Source: Marinomonas lutimaris (GTDB taxonomy: Bacteria > Pseudomonadota > Gammaproteobacteria > Pseudomonadales > Marinomonadaceae). Taken from it: a stretch of 64,000 bases of DNA. The number at the start of each line of letters is the position of its first letter. Position 1 is the first letter of the stretch. The DNA lies in NCBI RefSeq assembly GCF_019426345.1, contig NZ_JAHLLW010000017.1, positions 32,788 to 96,787 on the forward strand, written 5' to 3'. Below are positions 35,682 to 44,247 of the stretch, piece after piece. A program made the position numbers and the translations under genes. Under the pieces are notes generated by a model, which ran no database searches, was not told where the DNA came from, and saw only the letters and a list, made by a program, of their open reading frames with translations.

Positions 35682-37490
35682 ATGAGTCAAGTTAAACAAA
35701 AAATAGAAGTGACAGATGTCACCTTGCGTGATGCTCACCAATCACTTATTGCTACACGTATGCGTACGGAAGACATGTTACCTATTTGTGAGAAACTCGA
35801 CCAAGTAGGCTTTTGGTCTTTGGAAGTGTGGGGCGGCGCAACCTTTGATGCCTGCGTACGCTTTTTGAAAGAAGACCCTTGGGAGCGTTTGCGTCAGCTT
35901 CGTGCGGCTTTGCCAAACACCCGTTTACAAATGTTATTGCGTGGCCAAAATCTACTGGGTTATCGCCATTATGCTGACGATGTTGTGGAAGCTTTTGTGC
36001 AAAAGGCCGCAGACAATGGTATCGATGTTTTCCGTGTGTTTGATGCGCTAAATGATTTGCGTAATATCGAAACGGCGATGAAAGCGGTAAAAAAAGCCGG
36101 TAAACATGCGCAAGGTACGATTTGTTATACGACCAGCCCAGTGCATACGCCAGCCTTGTTTGTCGAGCAAGCTAAAGCCATGCAAGCCATGGGGGCAGAT
36201 TCTATTGCTATTAAAGACATGGCAGGTTTGTTAACGCCTTATGCGACTTATGATCTGGTGAAAGCCATCAAAGAAGCAGTCGACTTGCCTTTGGTCGTAC
36301 ACAGCCACTCAACCTCAGGTTTGGCGCCTTTGTGTCAGCTTAAAGCCATCGAAGCTGGTGCCGACCGTATTGATACCGCGATTTCATCCTTTGCCAGTGG
36401 CACCAGCCACCCAGCGACTGAGACTCAAGTGGCGGCTTTGAAAGATACCGATTACGACACGGGTTTAGATTTGGCCTTGTTGTCAGAGATTGCCGATTAC
36501 TTCCGTGATGTTCGTAAAAAGTATCATCAATTTGAAAGTGAATTTACTCGCGAAGATGTGTCTGTTCAGGTTAACCAAGTACCGGGCGGCATGATGTCCA
36601 ACTTGGCGAACCAGTTAAAAGAGCAAAATGCCTTAGACAAGATTCGTGAGGTGTTTGCCGAGATTCCTCGTGTTCGTGCTGACTTAGGTTATCCGCCTTT
36701 GGTAACGCCTACCTCGCAAATCGTTGGTACACAGGCGGTTTATAACGTATTGGCAGGTCAGCGTTATAAAACCATCACCAATGAAGTGAAACGTTACTTG
36801 TTGGGTGGCTACGGCCAACCGCCAGCGGCAGTCAATCCAGACGTGCAGAAAAAAGCCGTAGGTAATGAATCGGTTAACGATGCTCGTCCTGCAGATTCAT
36901 TGTCTCCAGAGCTTTATAAGCTGCGCAAAGAAATCGGCGAGTTAGCGAAATCAGAAGAGGACGTACTGACCTTTGCTATGTTCCCTGAACTAGGCCGTGA
37001 GTTTTTACAGCAACGTGCTGACGGAACCTTGGTTCCAGAAGTCTTGCTACCGCCAGAGCAGGCTGGCCAAGGTGCAGCAGCGGGTGGCTTAGCTACCGAG
37101 TTCAAGATCGATGTGCATGGTGAAGTCTACAATGTGGAAATCACCGGCGTGGGTGACTTTGGGGTTGGCAAGCGCAAGTTGTACTTGTCTTTGGACGGTA
37201 TGCCAGAAGAAGTGGTGTTCGAATCTCTGAACGAATACGTTGCTGAAGGTGGTGCGGGTCGCTCTCGTGCCACAGAACCAGGCCATGTTAGCGCAGCAAT
37301 GCCAGGTAATATCATTGATGTCTTGGTCAAAGAAGGCGACACGGTAACAGCGGGTCAAGCTGTACTCGTCACTGAAGCGATGAAGATGGAAACCGAAGTA
37401 CATGCCAATGTGGCGGGTACGGTAAAAGGCGTTTTCGTTAAGAAAGGCGACCGAGTTACCCCGGGTGAAATGCTGATTGAGATTGCGTAA
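35682..37490 (+). CDS. pycB: Pyruvate carboxylase subunit B (carboxyltransferase and biotin carrier)
   Basis: A 602-residue subunit that transfers the carboxyl group from biotin to pyruvate, giving oxaloacetate. The N-terminal HMGL-like barrel starts with VTDVTLRDAHQSLIATRMRT and contains metal-site motifs (VVHSHSTSGLA). The biotinyl domain at the C-terminus has EAMKMETE with the modified lysine K568. The fold is shared with oxaloacetate decarboxylase alpha, but the adjacent pycA and absence of oadB/oadG in this window favour pyruvate carboxylase. The enzyme would refill oxaloacetate when pyruvate from LigK is abundant. Confidence 0.93.
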   Translation: MSQVKQKIEVTDVTLRDAHQSLIATRMRTEDMLPICEKLDQVGFWSLEVWGGATFDACVRFLKEDPWERLRQLRAALPNTRLQMLLRGQNLLGYRHYADDVVEAFVQKAADNGIDVFRVFDALNDLRNIETAMKAVKKAGKHAQGTICYTTSPVHTPALFVEQAKAMQAMGADSIAIKDMAGLLTPYATYDLVKAIKEAVDLPLVVHSHSTSGLAPLCQLKAIEAGADRIDTAISSFASGTSHPATETQVAALKDTDYDTGLDLALLSEIADYFRDVRKKYHQFESEFTREDVSVQVNQVPGGMMSNLANQLKEQNALDKIREVFAEIPRVRADLGYPPLVTPTSQIVGTQAVYNVLAGQRYKTITNEVKRYLLGGYGQPPAAVNPDVQKKAVGNESVNDARPADSLSPELYKLRKEIGELAKSEEDVLTFAMFPELGREFLQQRADGTLVPEVLLPPEQAGQGAAAGGLATEFKIDVHGEVYNVEITGVGDFGVGKRKLYLSLDGMPEEVVFESLNEYVAEGGAGRSRATEPGHVSAAMPGNIIDVLVKEGDTVTAGQAVLVTEAMKMETEVHANVAGTVKGVFVKKGDRVTPGEMLIEIA

Positions 37491-37530
37491 ACCTAGGTTC
37501 GGTTAATACCCTAGAAAACGCTTTAAAAAC

Positions 37531-37565
37531 AAAGCCCCTTTGTTATCGACAAAGGGGCTTTTTAT
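37531..37565 (+). terminator. Terminator of pycAB
   Basis: Perfect 13-bp stem AAAGCCCCTTTGT (37531-37543) / ACAAAGGGGCTTT (37549-37561) and a T-run, 40 bp after the pycB stop codon. Confidence 0.94.
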
Positions 37566-37587
37566 TGGCTGAGCAGGTTTGCTAAGG

Positions 37588-38568
37588 TTAAAACTCTTCT
37601 GTATCGATTTCGGCTTGTTGGGCTGCGGTATATCGCGTGCCGTGGACGTTATTTTGATTAATCATCTCGTCTAGCAAGCTGACTTGTTTGGCATCTAGCT
37701 TTAATTGCGCCGCTTCAAAATTGTCTCTCATATGGTTAACCGAACGAGTGCCCGGAATAGGGACAATATTTTCATCTTTTGCGGTGAGCCAAGCCAAAGC
37801 CAGTTGCGCTGGAGTACAGCCGATGTCTTTGGCAAGGGCAAAGTAATCGTTCAACAAGGCAAGATTATTCGGGTAATGCTCGGCGTTAAAGCGTGGCATG
37901 TTATTGCGAATATCTTTAGCTTCTAAATCCGCGATGTCTTTCAGAGTACCGGTTAAGAATCCGCGTGCTACTGGGCTGAAAGCGACAAAAGTAATATCTA
38001 ATTTTTTACAGGCTTCTAACACAGCAATTTCTGGGTTACGTGTCCATAAAGAATATTCGGACTGAATCGCGGTAATTGGGAACTCGTTGTGAGCACGAGT
38101 TAGCGTTTCAGCAGACACTTCTGATAACCCCACAGCACCAATTTTGCCTTCTTTTACCAGATCGCCCAGAGCGCCTGCGCTTTCTTCGATGGGCACATTG
38201 AAGTCCAAGCGATGCAAATAATACAAATCGATATGCTCTGTTTGCAGGCGTTTTAGGCTGTCTTCGCATTGCTTACGGATGTTTTCTGGTCGGCCGTTAA
38301 TCTCTTTTTTGCCATCCACCATCGCCATGCCACATTTGCTGGCGAGGAAGATTTCATCTCGGCGATCTTTTAGCGCTTTGCCAACCAAAAGCTCATTGTT
38401 GCCGCCGCCATATAAAGTCGCGGTATCAAAATGGCGATAGCCCATTTCAAAAGCTTGATGAAGTGCCTTGATAGCTTGATCTTCTTCAACCGGTGAGCCA
38501 TAAGCATGGGATAGGTTCATGCAGCCTAAGCCGATTTTGGGGCTGGCTAAGTGAGGGTGTTTTGACAT
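37588..38568 (-). CDS. Aldo/keto reductase
   Basis: A 326-residue NADPH-dependent oxidoreductase of the aldo/keto reductase superfamily. The catalytic tetrad is visible: D and Y in FDTATLYGGGNNE, K in LASKCGM and H in YYLHRLD. LAWLTAKDENIVPIPGTRSVNHM carries the cofactor-binding part. The start at 38568 (MSKHPHLASP) has AAGGA upstream; a start 20 codons earlier runs into the ligC terminator. It lies downstream of ligC on the same strand behind a terminator. Its substrate is unknown; an aromatic aldehyde is possible from context. Confidence 0.85.
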   Translation of the reverse strand: MSKHPHLASPKIGLGCMNLSHAYGSPVEEDQAIKALHQAFEMGYRHFDTATLYGGGNNELLVGKALKDRRDEIFLASKCGMAMVDGKKEINGRPENIRKQCEDSLKRLQTEHIDLYYLHRLDFNVPIEESAGALGDLVKEGKIGAVGLSEVSAETLTRAHNEFPITAIQSEYSLWTRNPEIAVLEACKKLDITFVAFSPVARGFLTGTLKDIADLEAKDIRNNMPRFNAEHYPNNLALLNDYFALAKDIGCTPAQLALAWLTAKDENIVPIPGTRSVNHMRDNFEAAQLKLDAKQVSLLDEMINQNNVHGTRYTAAQQAEIDTEEF

Positions 38569-38586
38569 AACAATATCCTTAATAAA

Positions 38587-38610
38587 AACAGGGAGCCGAA
38601 GCTCCCCGTT
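38587..38610 (-). terminator. Terminator of ligC
   Basis: On the minus strand a 10-bp stem (38601-38610 / 38587-38596, one G-U) with a UUCG tetraloop is followed by TTTTTATT. It lies between ligC and the aldo/keto reductase gene, so the latter has limited read-through. Confidence 0.85.
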
Positions 38611-38660
38611 TGAGTGTTGTTGAGTCACTTTAGAGTCTTGTCACTTTAGACTATTGCGCC

Positions 38661-39608
38661 TTAGGCTTCTAGACATTCTTCCAGGCGATGTAGCGTTTCC
38701 ATCGCTTCAATGGCTTGAGTCACACAAGAGTTTGGTGCACGACCTTCTTGAATCGCTGCAATGAATTCTCTGTCTTGTAGTTCGATGCCGTTATTTGAAA
38801 CCGCTACGCCAGATAGGTCAATCTTGTTTTCGCTGCCGTCGAATAGATCGTCGTAGCGCGCGATATAAGTGCCATTATCGCAAATATAACGGAAGAAAGT
38901 ACCGAATGGACCGTCGTTATTGAAGGACAAAGATAGCGTACAGATTGCACCGTTAGGCACTTTCATACCAATGCTCATGTCCATGGCGATGCCCAGTTCA
39001 GGATGGATCGGACCTTGAAGTGCTTGAACCTTGCTTGCTGTTCCGCCAGTTTGGTACTGGAACAAATCCACAGTGTGGCAAGCATGGTGCCATAGAAGGT
39101 GGTCAGTCCAAGAACGTGCTTGGCCAAGGGCGTTTTTGTTGGAACGGCGGAAAAAGTAGGTTTGCACGTCCATTTGTTGAACGTTTAATTCGCCAGCCAT
39201 TATCTTGTTATGAATCCACTGGTGCGAAGGATTGAAGCGACGAGTGTGTCCTGCCATGGCAACTAGGCCAGTTTTCTTTTGTACTTCAACCACTTTGCGA
39301 GCGTCTTCAATGTTGTCTGCCATTGGAATTTCAGACATAACATGTTTGCCAGCTTCTAGGCATTGAATCGTTTGTGCTGCGTGCATTTGAGTTGGGGTAG
39401 CTAGGATTACCGCATCAACGTCATCACGAGCTAGGCTTTCTGCTAGATCCGTTGTGTAGTGAGGAACACCGCGCTCTTCAGCGAAGGCTTTAATCGCATC
39501 GATTTTTGTGCCAACCACAGAAACGACTTCTGCACCTTCGATCGCCTTAATGGCGTCCATGTGTTTCATGCCGAAAGCGCCTGATGCACCAGCGATACAA
39601 ATTCTCAT
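38661..39608 (-). CDS. ligC: 4-carboxy-2-hydroxymuconate-6-semialdehyde dehydrogenase LigC
   Basis: A 315-residue Gfo/Idh/MocA-fold dehydrogenase that oxidises the hemiacetal of the LigAB ring-cleavage product to 2-pyrone-4,6-dicarboxylate with NADP. The Rossmann start ICIAGASGAFGMKHMDAIK, AILATPTQMHA and the AGHTRRFNPSH and WHHACHTVDLFQY segments match LigC. The length equals the Sphingobium enzyme. It lies about 9 kb from the other lig genes and is transcribed opposite to them, next to a double-HTH LysR regulator; the pathway gene set is split in this genome. Confidence 0.93.
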   Translation of the reverse strand: MRICIAGASGAFGMKHMDAIKAIEGAEVVSVVGTKIDAIKAFAEERGVPHYTTDLAESLARDDVDAVILATPTQMHAAQTIQCLEAGKHVMSEIPMADNIEDARKVVEVQKKTGLVAMAGHTRRFNPSHQWIHNKIMAGELNVQQMDVQTYFFRRSNKNALGQARSWTDHLLWHHACHTVDLFQYQTGGTASKVQALQGPIHPELGIAMDMSIGMKVPNGAICTLSLSFNNDGPFGTFFRYICDNGTYIARYDDLFDGSENKIDLSGVAVSNNGIELQDREFIAAIQEGRAPNSCVTQAIEAMETLHRLEECLEA

Positions 39609-39750
39609 TAGTCAGCTCCTGTAAATATGAGTCTGTTATTTTAAAAAATTAGGCTTTGATATTATTAAAGAATCTAACATTCGTCGCCTCTTGGGGGTAA
39701 TCCATTAACCGCATAAGCTATTCATTTTTTGCAATGACAGTTTTTAGCTT

Positions 39751-40965
39751 TCACCGAAAATGTTCTGAGATATCTCGTAATAAACTCAGAAAGTGGGATT
39801 GAGTGACGGTCGGAAGCCAGCTTTTTCGCACACAAAGCCCAATTGGGCGGCGTGTATGGTCCAACGGAAAGTTGATGACATTGAGCAATTCAATATTAAT
39901 TTCTCGCTCCACTTGGTGTGCCGAGATGAGAGTCAACCGATCGCTTTCGATTAATAGCTCACGAATAAGTATCTGTGAACTGGATTCAACCAATCGTGTT
40001 GGTAAGGCGATACCAGCGTCTTTGAAAATGTCTTCGAAAGCTTGCCTAGTCGGTGTGCCTTTGGCGGGAACGACCCAAGCAAACTCGGCGAGGTCTTGTG
40101 CGCTGATGGTGCTTTTGCTCATTAATGGATGATCTTTACGAGCCACTACCGACAATGGTGGCGCCCATAATTCTTCCTGAACCACATCATCCGCCGGTGT
40201 TGGATGACGTAAGGCACCTAAAATAATGTCGATGTCGCCTTGGCGTAGGTGATGAAGCAAATCCGCATACGGACCTTCGGTTACATTGATGTTCACATCA
40301 GGATGACGCTCGTTAAACTGTAAAATCGATTTTGGCAAAATGGTCATACGTGCCAAAGGCATGCTGCCTATTGTGATAGTACTGACATCTTTAAACTGTA
40401 AGGCGTTGATCTCGTAAATGCCTTGGCGTAATTCGCTGAAGGCCAATTTTGTTGCTTTTGCTAAGATTTGAGCTGCTTTGGTTGCGCTGGTGCCTAAGCT
40501 GTTTTTTTCGAATAATATAACGCCGAGCAGGCGCTCTAAGTCACGAGCCGCACGATGCACTGAAGACTGTGACACAGCTAGATTTCGGCTCGCAATGCTG
40601 AAGTTTTGCGCTTCGCTCACAGCAATTAAAGCTCTTAATTGTGTGGTGCTAATTAAGGCGATGAGATTTTTAGGTGTACGTTCTTTTTGAGTCGCGTCTT
40701 TAACGATTTCTTGTGTGGCGGTTTGAATATAATCTATGGCGCGACTAACACGGTTTTGCCATACCTCGCCTGACGGTGTGGGATACATGCCATCTGAATG
40801 GCGCTCAAAAAGTGGTGCACCTAATAAGCCTTCTAACTTGGCGATGGCTTGAGTGATAGCTGGCTGAGATAAAAAGATATTTTCAGAAGCTCGGGTGATG
40901 CTTTTTAGTTCTGCGACTGCTAGAAATACCCGTAAATGCCGTAAGTTGGGAATTGCTATCTCCAT
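39751..40965 (-). CDS. LysR-type regulator with two tandem HTH domains
   Basis: A 404-residue LysR regulator, about 100 residues longer than normal. The extra length is a second winged HTH. HTH1 covers residues 8-67 (LRHLRVFLAVAELKSITRAS, LSQPAITQAIAKLEGLLGAPLFER). HTH2 covers about 107-167 (TTQLRALIAVSEAQNFSIAS, VSQSSVHRAARDLERLLGVILFEK). The effector domain follows from about residue 190. The two HTH units are clearly related. It lies upstream of ligC on the same strand and divergent from the quinate/shikimate dehydrogenase gene, so it probably controls part of this pathway. Confidence 0.88.
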   Translation of the reverse strand: MEIAIPNLRHLRVFLAVAELKSITRASENIFLSQPAITQAIAKLEGLLGAPLFERHSDGMYPTPSGEVWQNRVSRAIDYIQTATQEIVKDATQKERTPKNLIALISTTQLRALIAVSEAQNFSIASRNLAVSQSSVHRAARDLERLLGVILFEKNSLGTSATKAAQILAKATKLAFSELRQGIYEINALQFKDVSTITIGSMPLARMTILPKSILQFNERHPDVNINVTEGPYADLLHHLRQGDIDIILGALRHPTPADDVVQEELWAPPLSVVARKDHPLMSKSTISAQDLAEFAWVVPAKGTPTRQAFEDIFKDAGIALPTRLVESSSQILIRELLIESDRLTLISAHQVEREINIELLNVINFPLDHTRRPIGLCVRKSWLPTVTQSHFLSLLRDISEHFR

Positions 40966-40990
40966 GAGACCTCCTTAGTTTTTTATAAAC

Positions 40991-41052
40991 TATATCAAAA
41001 ATGAATATCAAAGGAATCAAGGATTAAGATTAATCTCTGATTGTTTGATATA
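40991..41052. promoter_or_regulatory. TATCAAA repeat sites upstream of the double-HTH regulator
   Basis: ATATCAAA occurs at 40992-40999 and 41005-41012 in direct orientation, and TTTGATATA at 41044-41052 inverted, so that 40991-40999 and 41044-41052 form a 9-bp inverted repeat. The sites are in the upstream region of the regulator gene and could be its operators. No experimental motif supports this. Confidence 0.35.
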
Positions 41053-41187
41053 TGCAACCAGAATGGCCTGATCATCTAGAATACATGGAAATAATGCGTT
41101 CTATTTTTCAAATGGTAATAATAGATTTGGGTACAACTTTTTTATTGTTCGTTTGTTTTGATGCCTGCTGTTTGATACAGGTAATGC

Positions 41188-41288
41188 TGATATAATTTTT
41201 TCACTCAAAATACATGTCAAATTGTCATACAACAAAACACGAGTTTTGGTATACGCTTCTTCTATCTTTGATAAAAGAAGCGTTTTTG
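41188..41288 (+). ncRNA. Candidate small RNA or terminated leader upstream of the quinate/shikimate dehydrogenase gene
   Basis: An extended -10 promoter TGATATAAT (41188-41196) would start RNA near 41203. A short hairpin CAAAAC/GTTTTG follows, then a perfect 9-bp stem ACGCTTCTT (41253-41261) / AAGAAGCGT (41275-41283) and a U-run to 41287. The result would be an RNA of about 85 nt. It ends 168 bp before the dehydrogenase start, so it is either a separate small RNA or a leader with premature termination. No match to a known family was recognised. Confidence 0.45.
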
Positions 41289-41455
41289 TATCAGTGACCT
41301 GTGTTGCTTACGTAAGACTTAACAAGGGTTTTCGTTCCAGAAGGACTCCTTAATAGAGCATTAACACACTGTTAGTAGCAGCGTTTTTTTATCTTCTAAT
41401 TCTCAATTATTAACGCTATGACATTCTTTTTTGGAATACGTTGGAGGCAATTACA

Positions 41456-42310
41456 ATGTTACATTTAGGTCTAATTGGTCAGGCTATTGCCGCTTCTCGA
41501 TCTCCTTCTTTACACATGATGTTGGGTGAACTAAAGCAGTTGCCAGTGGATTATCAGTTGCAAGTGCCAGAAGATGATACGGCGGAATCCTTTAACGCCA
41601 AGCTTGCTGAAATTCGTGCCTTAGGTTTTGTCGGCACTAATGTTACTTTTCCTTATAAACAAATCGCCATCGACAGCGCAGACGAAGTAAACGACGCGGT
41701 GAAGAAAGTTGGCGCCAGCAATACCTTGTTACTAAAAGACGGCAAAGTGTGTGCTTTTAATACCGATTACACTGGTTTTATTCGTGGTTATAAAGGTCGA
41801 GTCGGGGATTTGCCAGCAGGTAAAGTACTGATGATTGGCGCTGGTGGTGTGGGCCGAGCGATTGGATTTGCCTTGTTTGAAGTGGGGGCGACAGAAGTAT
41901 TAGTCACCGATTTGAGCGAACGCAGCGCGCAATCTTTGGTTGATGCTATTAATGAAGCTGGCTACAAGGCGCGTGTTGTTGCCAAAGAAGACATTGCAGA
42001 AGCAGCCGCAGAAGTCGATGGATTGGTAAACTGTACACCTGTTGGCCATTTGAAAAGTCCAGGTATGCCATTGGCGGCAGAGTTGATTCAAGGGCAGAAA
42101 TGGGCGTTTGATGCGGTTTACACCCCAATGGATACAGAGTTTTTGATAGAAGCTAATAAAAAAGGTCTGCAAATTGTGTCTGGCTTTGACTTGTTCTTTT
42201 ATCAAGGAATCGATGCTTTCGAAATTTTCACTGGTCAGGAAGTAACGGATGTGAAACCTGTTTGGGATCAATTCCGTGAAAAATACGATGTAGTGAGCTC
42301 ATTGATCTAG
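41456..42310 (+). CDS. Quinate/shikimate dehydrogenase (catabolic AroE homologue, NAD type)
   Basis: A 284-residue enzyme that oxidises shikimate to 3-dehydroshikimate and/or quinate to 3-dehydroquinate. It has the AroE-fold motifs SRSPSLHMM, NVTFPYK (catalytic lysine), NTDYTGF and the Rossmann loop GAGGVGRAIG. After the second strand the sequence is VTDLSERSA, with an aspartate where biosynthetic AroE has the NRT motif for NADP, so NAD is likely. This and the start LGLIGQ resemble QsuD/YdiB-type catabolic enzymes. GGAGG precedes the ATG at 41456; an ATG five codons earlier overlaps this site. Confidence 0.85.
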   Translation: MLHLGLIGQAIAASRSPSLHMMLGELKQLPVDYQLQVPEDDTAESFNAKLAEIRALGFVGTNVTFPYKQIAIDSADEVNDAVKKVGASNTLLLKDGKVCAFNTDYTGFIRGYKGRVGDLPAGKVLMIGAGGVGRAIGFALFEVGATEVLVTDLSERSAQSLVDAINEAGYKARVVAKEDIAEAAAEVDGLVNCTPVGHLKSPGMPLAAELIQGQKWAFDAVYTPMDTEFLIEANKKGLQIVSGFDLFFYQGIDAFEIFTGQEVTDVKPVWDQFREKYDVVSSLI

Positions 42311-42355
42311 AGAGATTGTTGGTAACTAAATAAATTCATAGAATGAGTGATGAAG

Positions 42356-42379
42356 AGAAGACGCCAAATGGCGTCTTCT
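42356..42379. terminator. Stem-loop after the quinate/shikimate dehydrogenase gene
   Basis: AGAAGACGCC (42356-42365) pairs perfectly with GGCGTCTTCT (42370-42379) around AAAT. The following sequence is only moderately T-rich, so termination may be partial. Confidence 0.65.
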
Positions 42380-42464
42380 AGTTTGGTTTATCCACTAAGA
42401 TAACTTTGCTCGTGATATAGTGCAGAGGTCTTACAAGAAAAAGAAAAGGCCTTTAAAATTTTCT

Positions 42465-43172
42465 ATGATTAACTCCGATGACCGTAAATTGGTTGGGCAA
42501 TCTGTCTATGAGCAGCTACGTTCAGATATCGTAACGGGTAAGCTTTCTCCAGGTGAAAAGCTTAAATTAAACGCCTTGCGTATTCGTTACAGTGCCAGTG
42601 TGAATACCTTACGTGAAACCTTGATGCGCTTAGTATCAGATGGTTTTGTACTATTTGTAGATCAAAAAGGTTTTACTGTAAAACCCGTTTCTACCGCCGA
42701 TTTGCGTGAATTATTAGAGCTGAGACAAATGTTGGAGTTGTCGGCAGTACGCAAATCAATGGAAAATAAAATAGGTCATATGGAATGGAAGTCCGCTTTG
42801 ATCAGCGCGCATTTTCGTTTGAACTGTGTTGAAAAGCTGATGATGGAAGATGAAGGTAGCCATGTTCAGGCATGGGAAAAAGCTGACCGAGACTTTCACG
42901 TTACCATGGTGTCTCATTGTGGTTCGCAGCAGTTGATTCGTTACCACGCATCAGTGATTGAGCTTTATATGCGTTATCAGGTGTTGGCGTTACACCGCCG
43001 GCCATTTCGCGGCCAAGCTTCTGTAGAAGAGCATCAGAAACTGCTTAAACACCTTCTTGATGATGAAATTGAGTCAGTATTGACTATCTTAGATTCGCAT
43101 ATTCAGAAAGGGTTGGTCCTACCAGATCCTGAAAAAATATCATTCAATACAAAATCTAAAGCTATCGCTTAA
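42465..43172 (+). CDS. GntR-family regulator with FCD domain
   Basis: A 235-residue regulator. The N-terminal winged HTH (VYEQLRSDIVTGKLSPGEKLKL, VNTLRETLMRLVSDGFV) is followed by an all-helical FCD domain with likely metal ligands in DRDFHVTMV and HQKLLKHLLD. FadR-type regulators of this group often sense organic acids. It sits between the quinate/shikimate dehydrogenase and an AEC transporter gene on the same strand. The ATG at 42465 is chosen although the ribosome site is weak; an upstream GTG would add a lysine-rich tail not expected for the family. Confidence 0.85.
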   Translation: MINSDDRKLVGQSVYEQLRSDIVTGKLSPGEKLKLNALRIRYSASVNTLRETLMRLVSDGFVLFVDQKGFTVKPVSTADLRELLELRQMLELSAVRKSMENKIGHMEWKSALISAHFRLNCVEKLMMEDEGSHVQAWEKADRDFHVTMVSHCGSQQLIRYHASVIELYMRYQVLALHRRPFRGQASVEEHQKLLKHLLDDEIESVLTILDSHIQKGLVLPDPEKISFNTKSKAIA

Positions 43173-43255
43173 CGCTCATTCGATATGATTTCTATGATGA
43201 AAGTTCTAGCCGAGTTAAAAGCATATAACGCAATAAACCACGAGGATATGGTGAC

Positions 43256-44188
43256 ATGGAAGCCGTAATAAACATCACAGCACCGATCTTTTTTTTGATA
43301 TTTGTGGGATTTATCTGTGTTCGATATTCCTTTCTGCCGCAAGCTGCAATTCCTGGGTTAAGTCGTTTTGTTTTGTATCTTGCCTTGCCTGCTTTGATTT
43401 TTATGAAATTATCAAGCATGGAGCTGAAAGAAGTCCTGCATTTTGACTATCTTGCTGTGTATGCAGCGAGTGGTTTAGCGACTTTTTTTATTACTGTGTT
43501 GCTGAGCTGGCGATTGCTTAAAAGTGGTTTGGTTGATGCTGGCGTAAGAGGTGTTGGGGCAACCATGTCAAACAGCGCTTTTATTGGCTTTCCTGTCCTA
43601 TTACAGTTTTTTGATCCTCCTTTGACGCAGGCATTTGTGATGTCGTTGATGGTCGAAAATATTATCTTTCTGCCAATTTGCTTAATTTTTATAGAAACAG
43701 TGTTGGGTAAGAGTGAAAGCAGTGGTAAAGCGCTTTTCATTGTTGTTTTAAAGCGCATCTCGACTAATCCATTATTAATTGCGTTAGTCGCTGGCCTAAC
43801 GTTTTCTATTTTTGAACTAGGTTTGCCGAACTTTATTGGCAAAGGCTTGGATTTACTGGCTGCATCGGCTTCTGCAGCTGCGCTTATTGTGATTGGCGGC
43901 TCTTTAGTTGGCGTATCTATTAAAGGTCAACTAAGCCCTATTTTGCTGGTGGCTGCTGGTAAGTTAGTGCTGTTTCCAGTGCTGGTTACCTTGTTCTTGT
44001 TGCTTACACCTAACATGGCAAACGAATTCAAAATCGCGGTAATTATATTCGCTTCAGTGCCTATGTTTAGCACTTATCCCATTGTTTGCGGGGCATATGG
44101 CGCGCGCACTTTTTGCGCCAGCACTTTGTTAATAACCACTGTGTTGTCATTTTTTACCTTGAGCGTCTTATTGCGATTCTTTGTATAA
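43256..44188 (+). CDS. AEC-family transporter (copy 1)
   Basis: A 310-residue inner-membrane carrier of the auxin efflux carrier family, with about 10 hydrophobic helices and the family motifs LPALIFMKLS near the N-terminus, MSNSAFIGFPVL in the middle and ALIVIGGSLVG in the second half. Bacterial AEC proteins move malonate, malate or other organic acids. GAGG precedes the ATG. It lies between a GntR regulator and aroQ, so a role in quinate, shikimate or protocatechuate passage is plausible but unproven. Confidence 0.85.
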   Translation: MEAVINITAPIFFLIFVGFICVRYSFLPQAAIPGLSRFVLYLALPALIFMKLSSMELKEVLHFDYLAVYAASGLATFFITVLLSWRLLKSGLVDAGVRGVGATMSNSAFIGFPVLLQFFDPPLTQAFVMSLMVENIIFLPICLIFIETVLGKSESSGKALFIVVLKRISTNPLLIALVAGLTFSIFELGLPNFIGKGLDLLAASASAAALIVIGGSLVGVSIKGQLSPILLVAAGKLVLFPVLVTLFLLLTPNMANEFKIAVIIFASVPMFSTYPIVCGAYGARTFCASTLLITTVLSFFTLSVLLRFFV

Positions 44189-44247
44189 GAGTAAGACCAT
44201 CCCCCAGTTTGTTTGAATATTTATATTGATTTATAGGAGCAATTATT

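Noticed and set aside
35682..37490. Assignment as sodium-pumping oxaloacetate decarboxylase alpha subunit
   Set aside because: No oadB or oadG is present and a biotin carboxylase subunit directly precedes it, as in two-subunit pyruvate carboxylase.
38622..38655. Short direct repeat (TCACTTTAGA twice, 17 bp apart) after ligC
   Set aside because: Located downstream of a stop codon and next to a terminator; too short to support a function.
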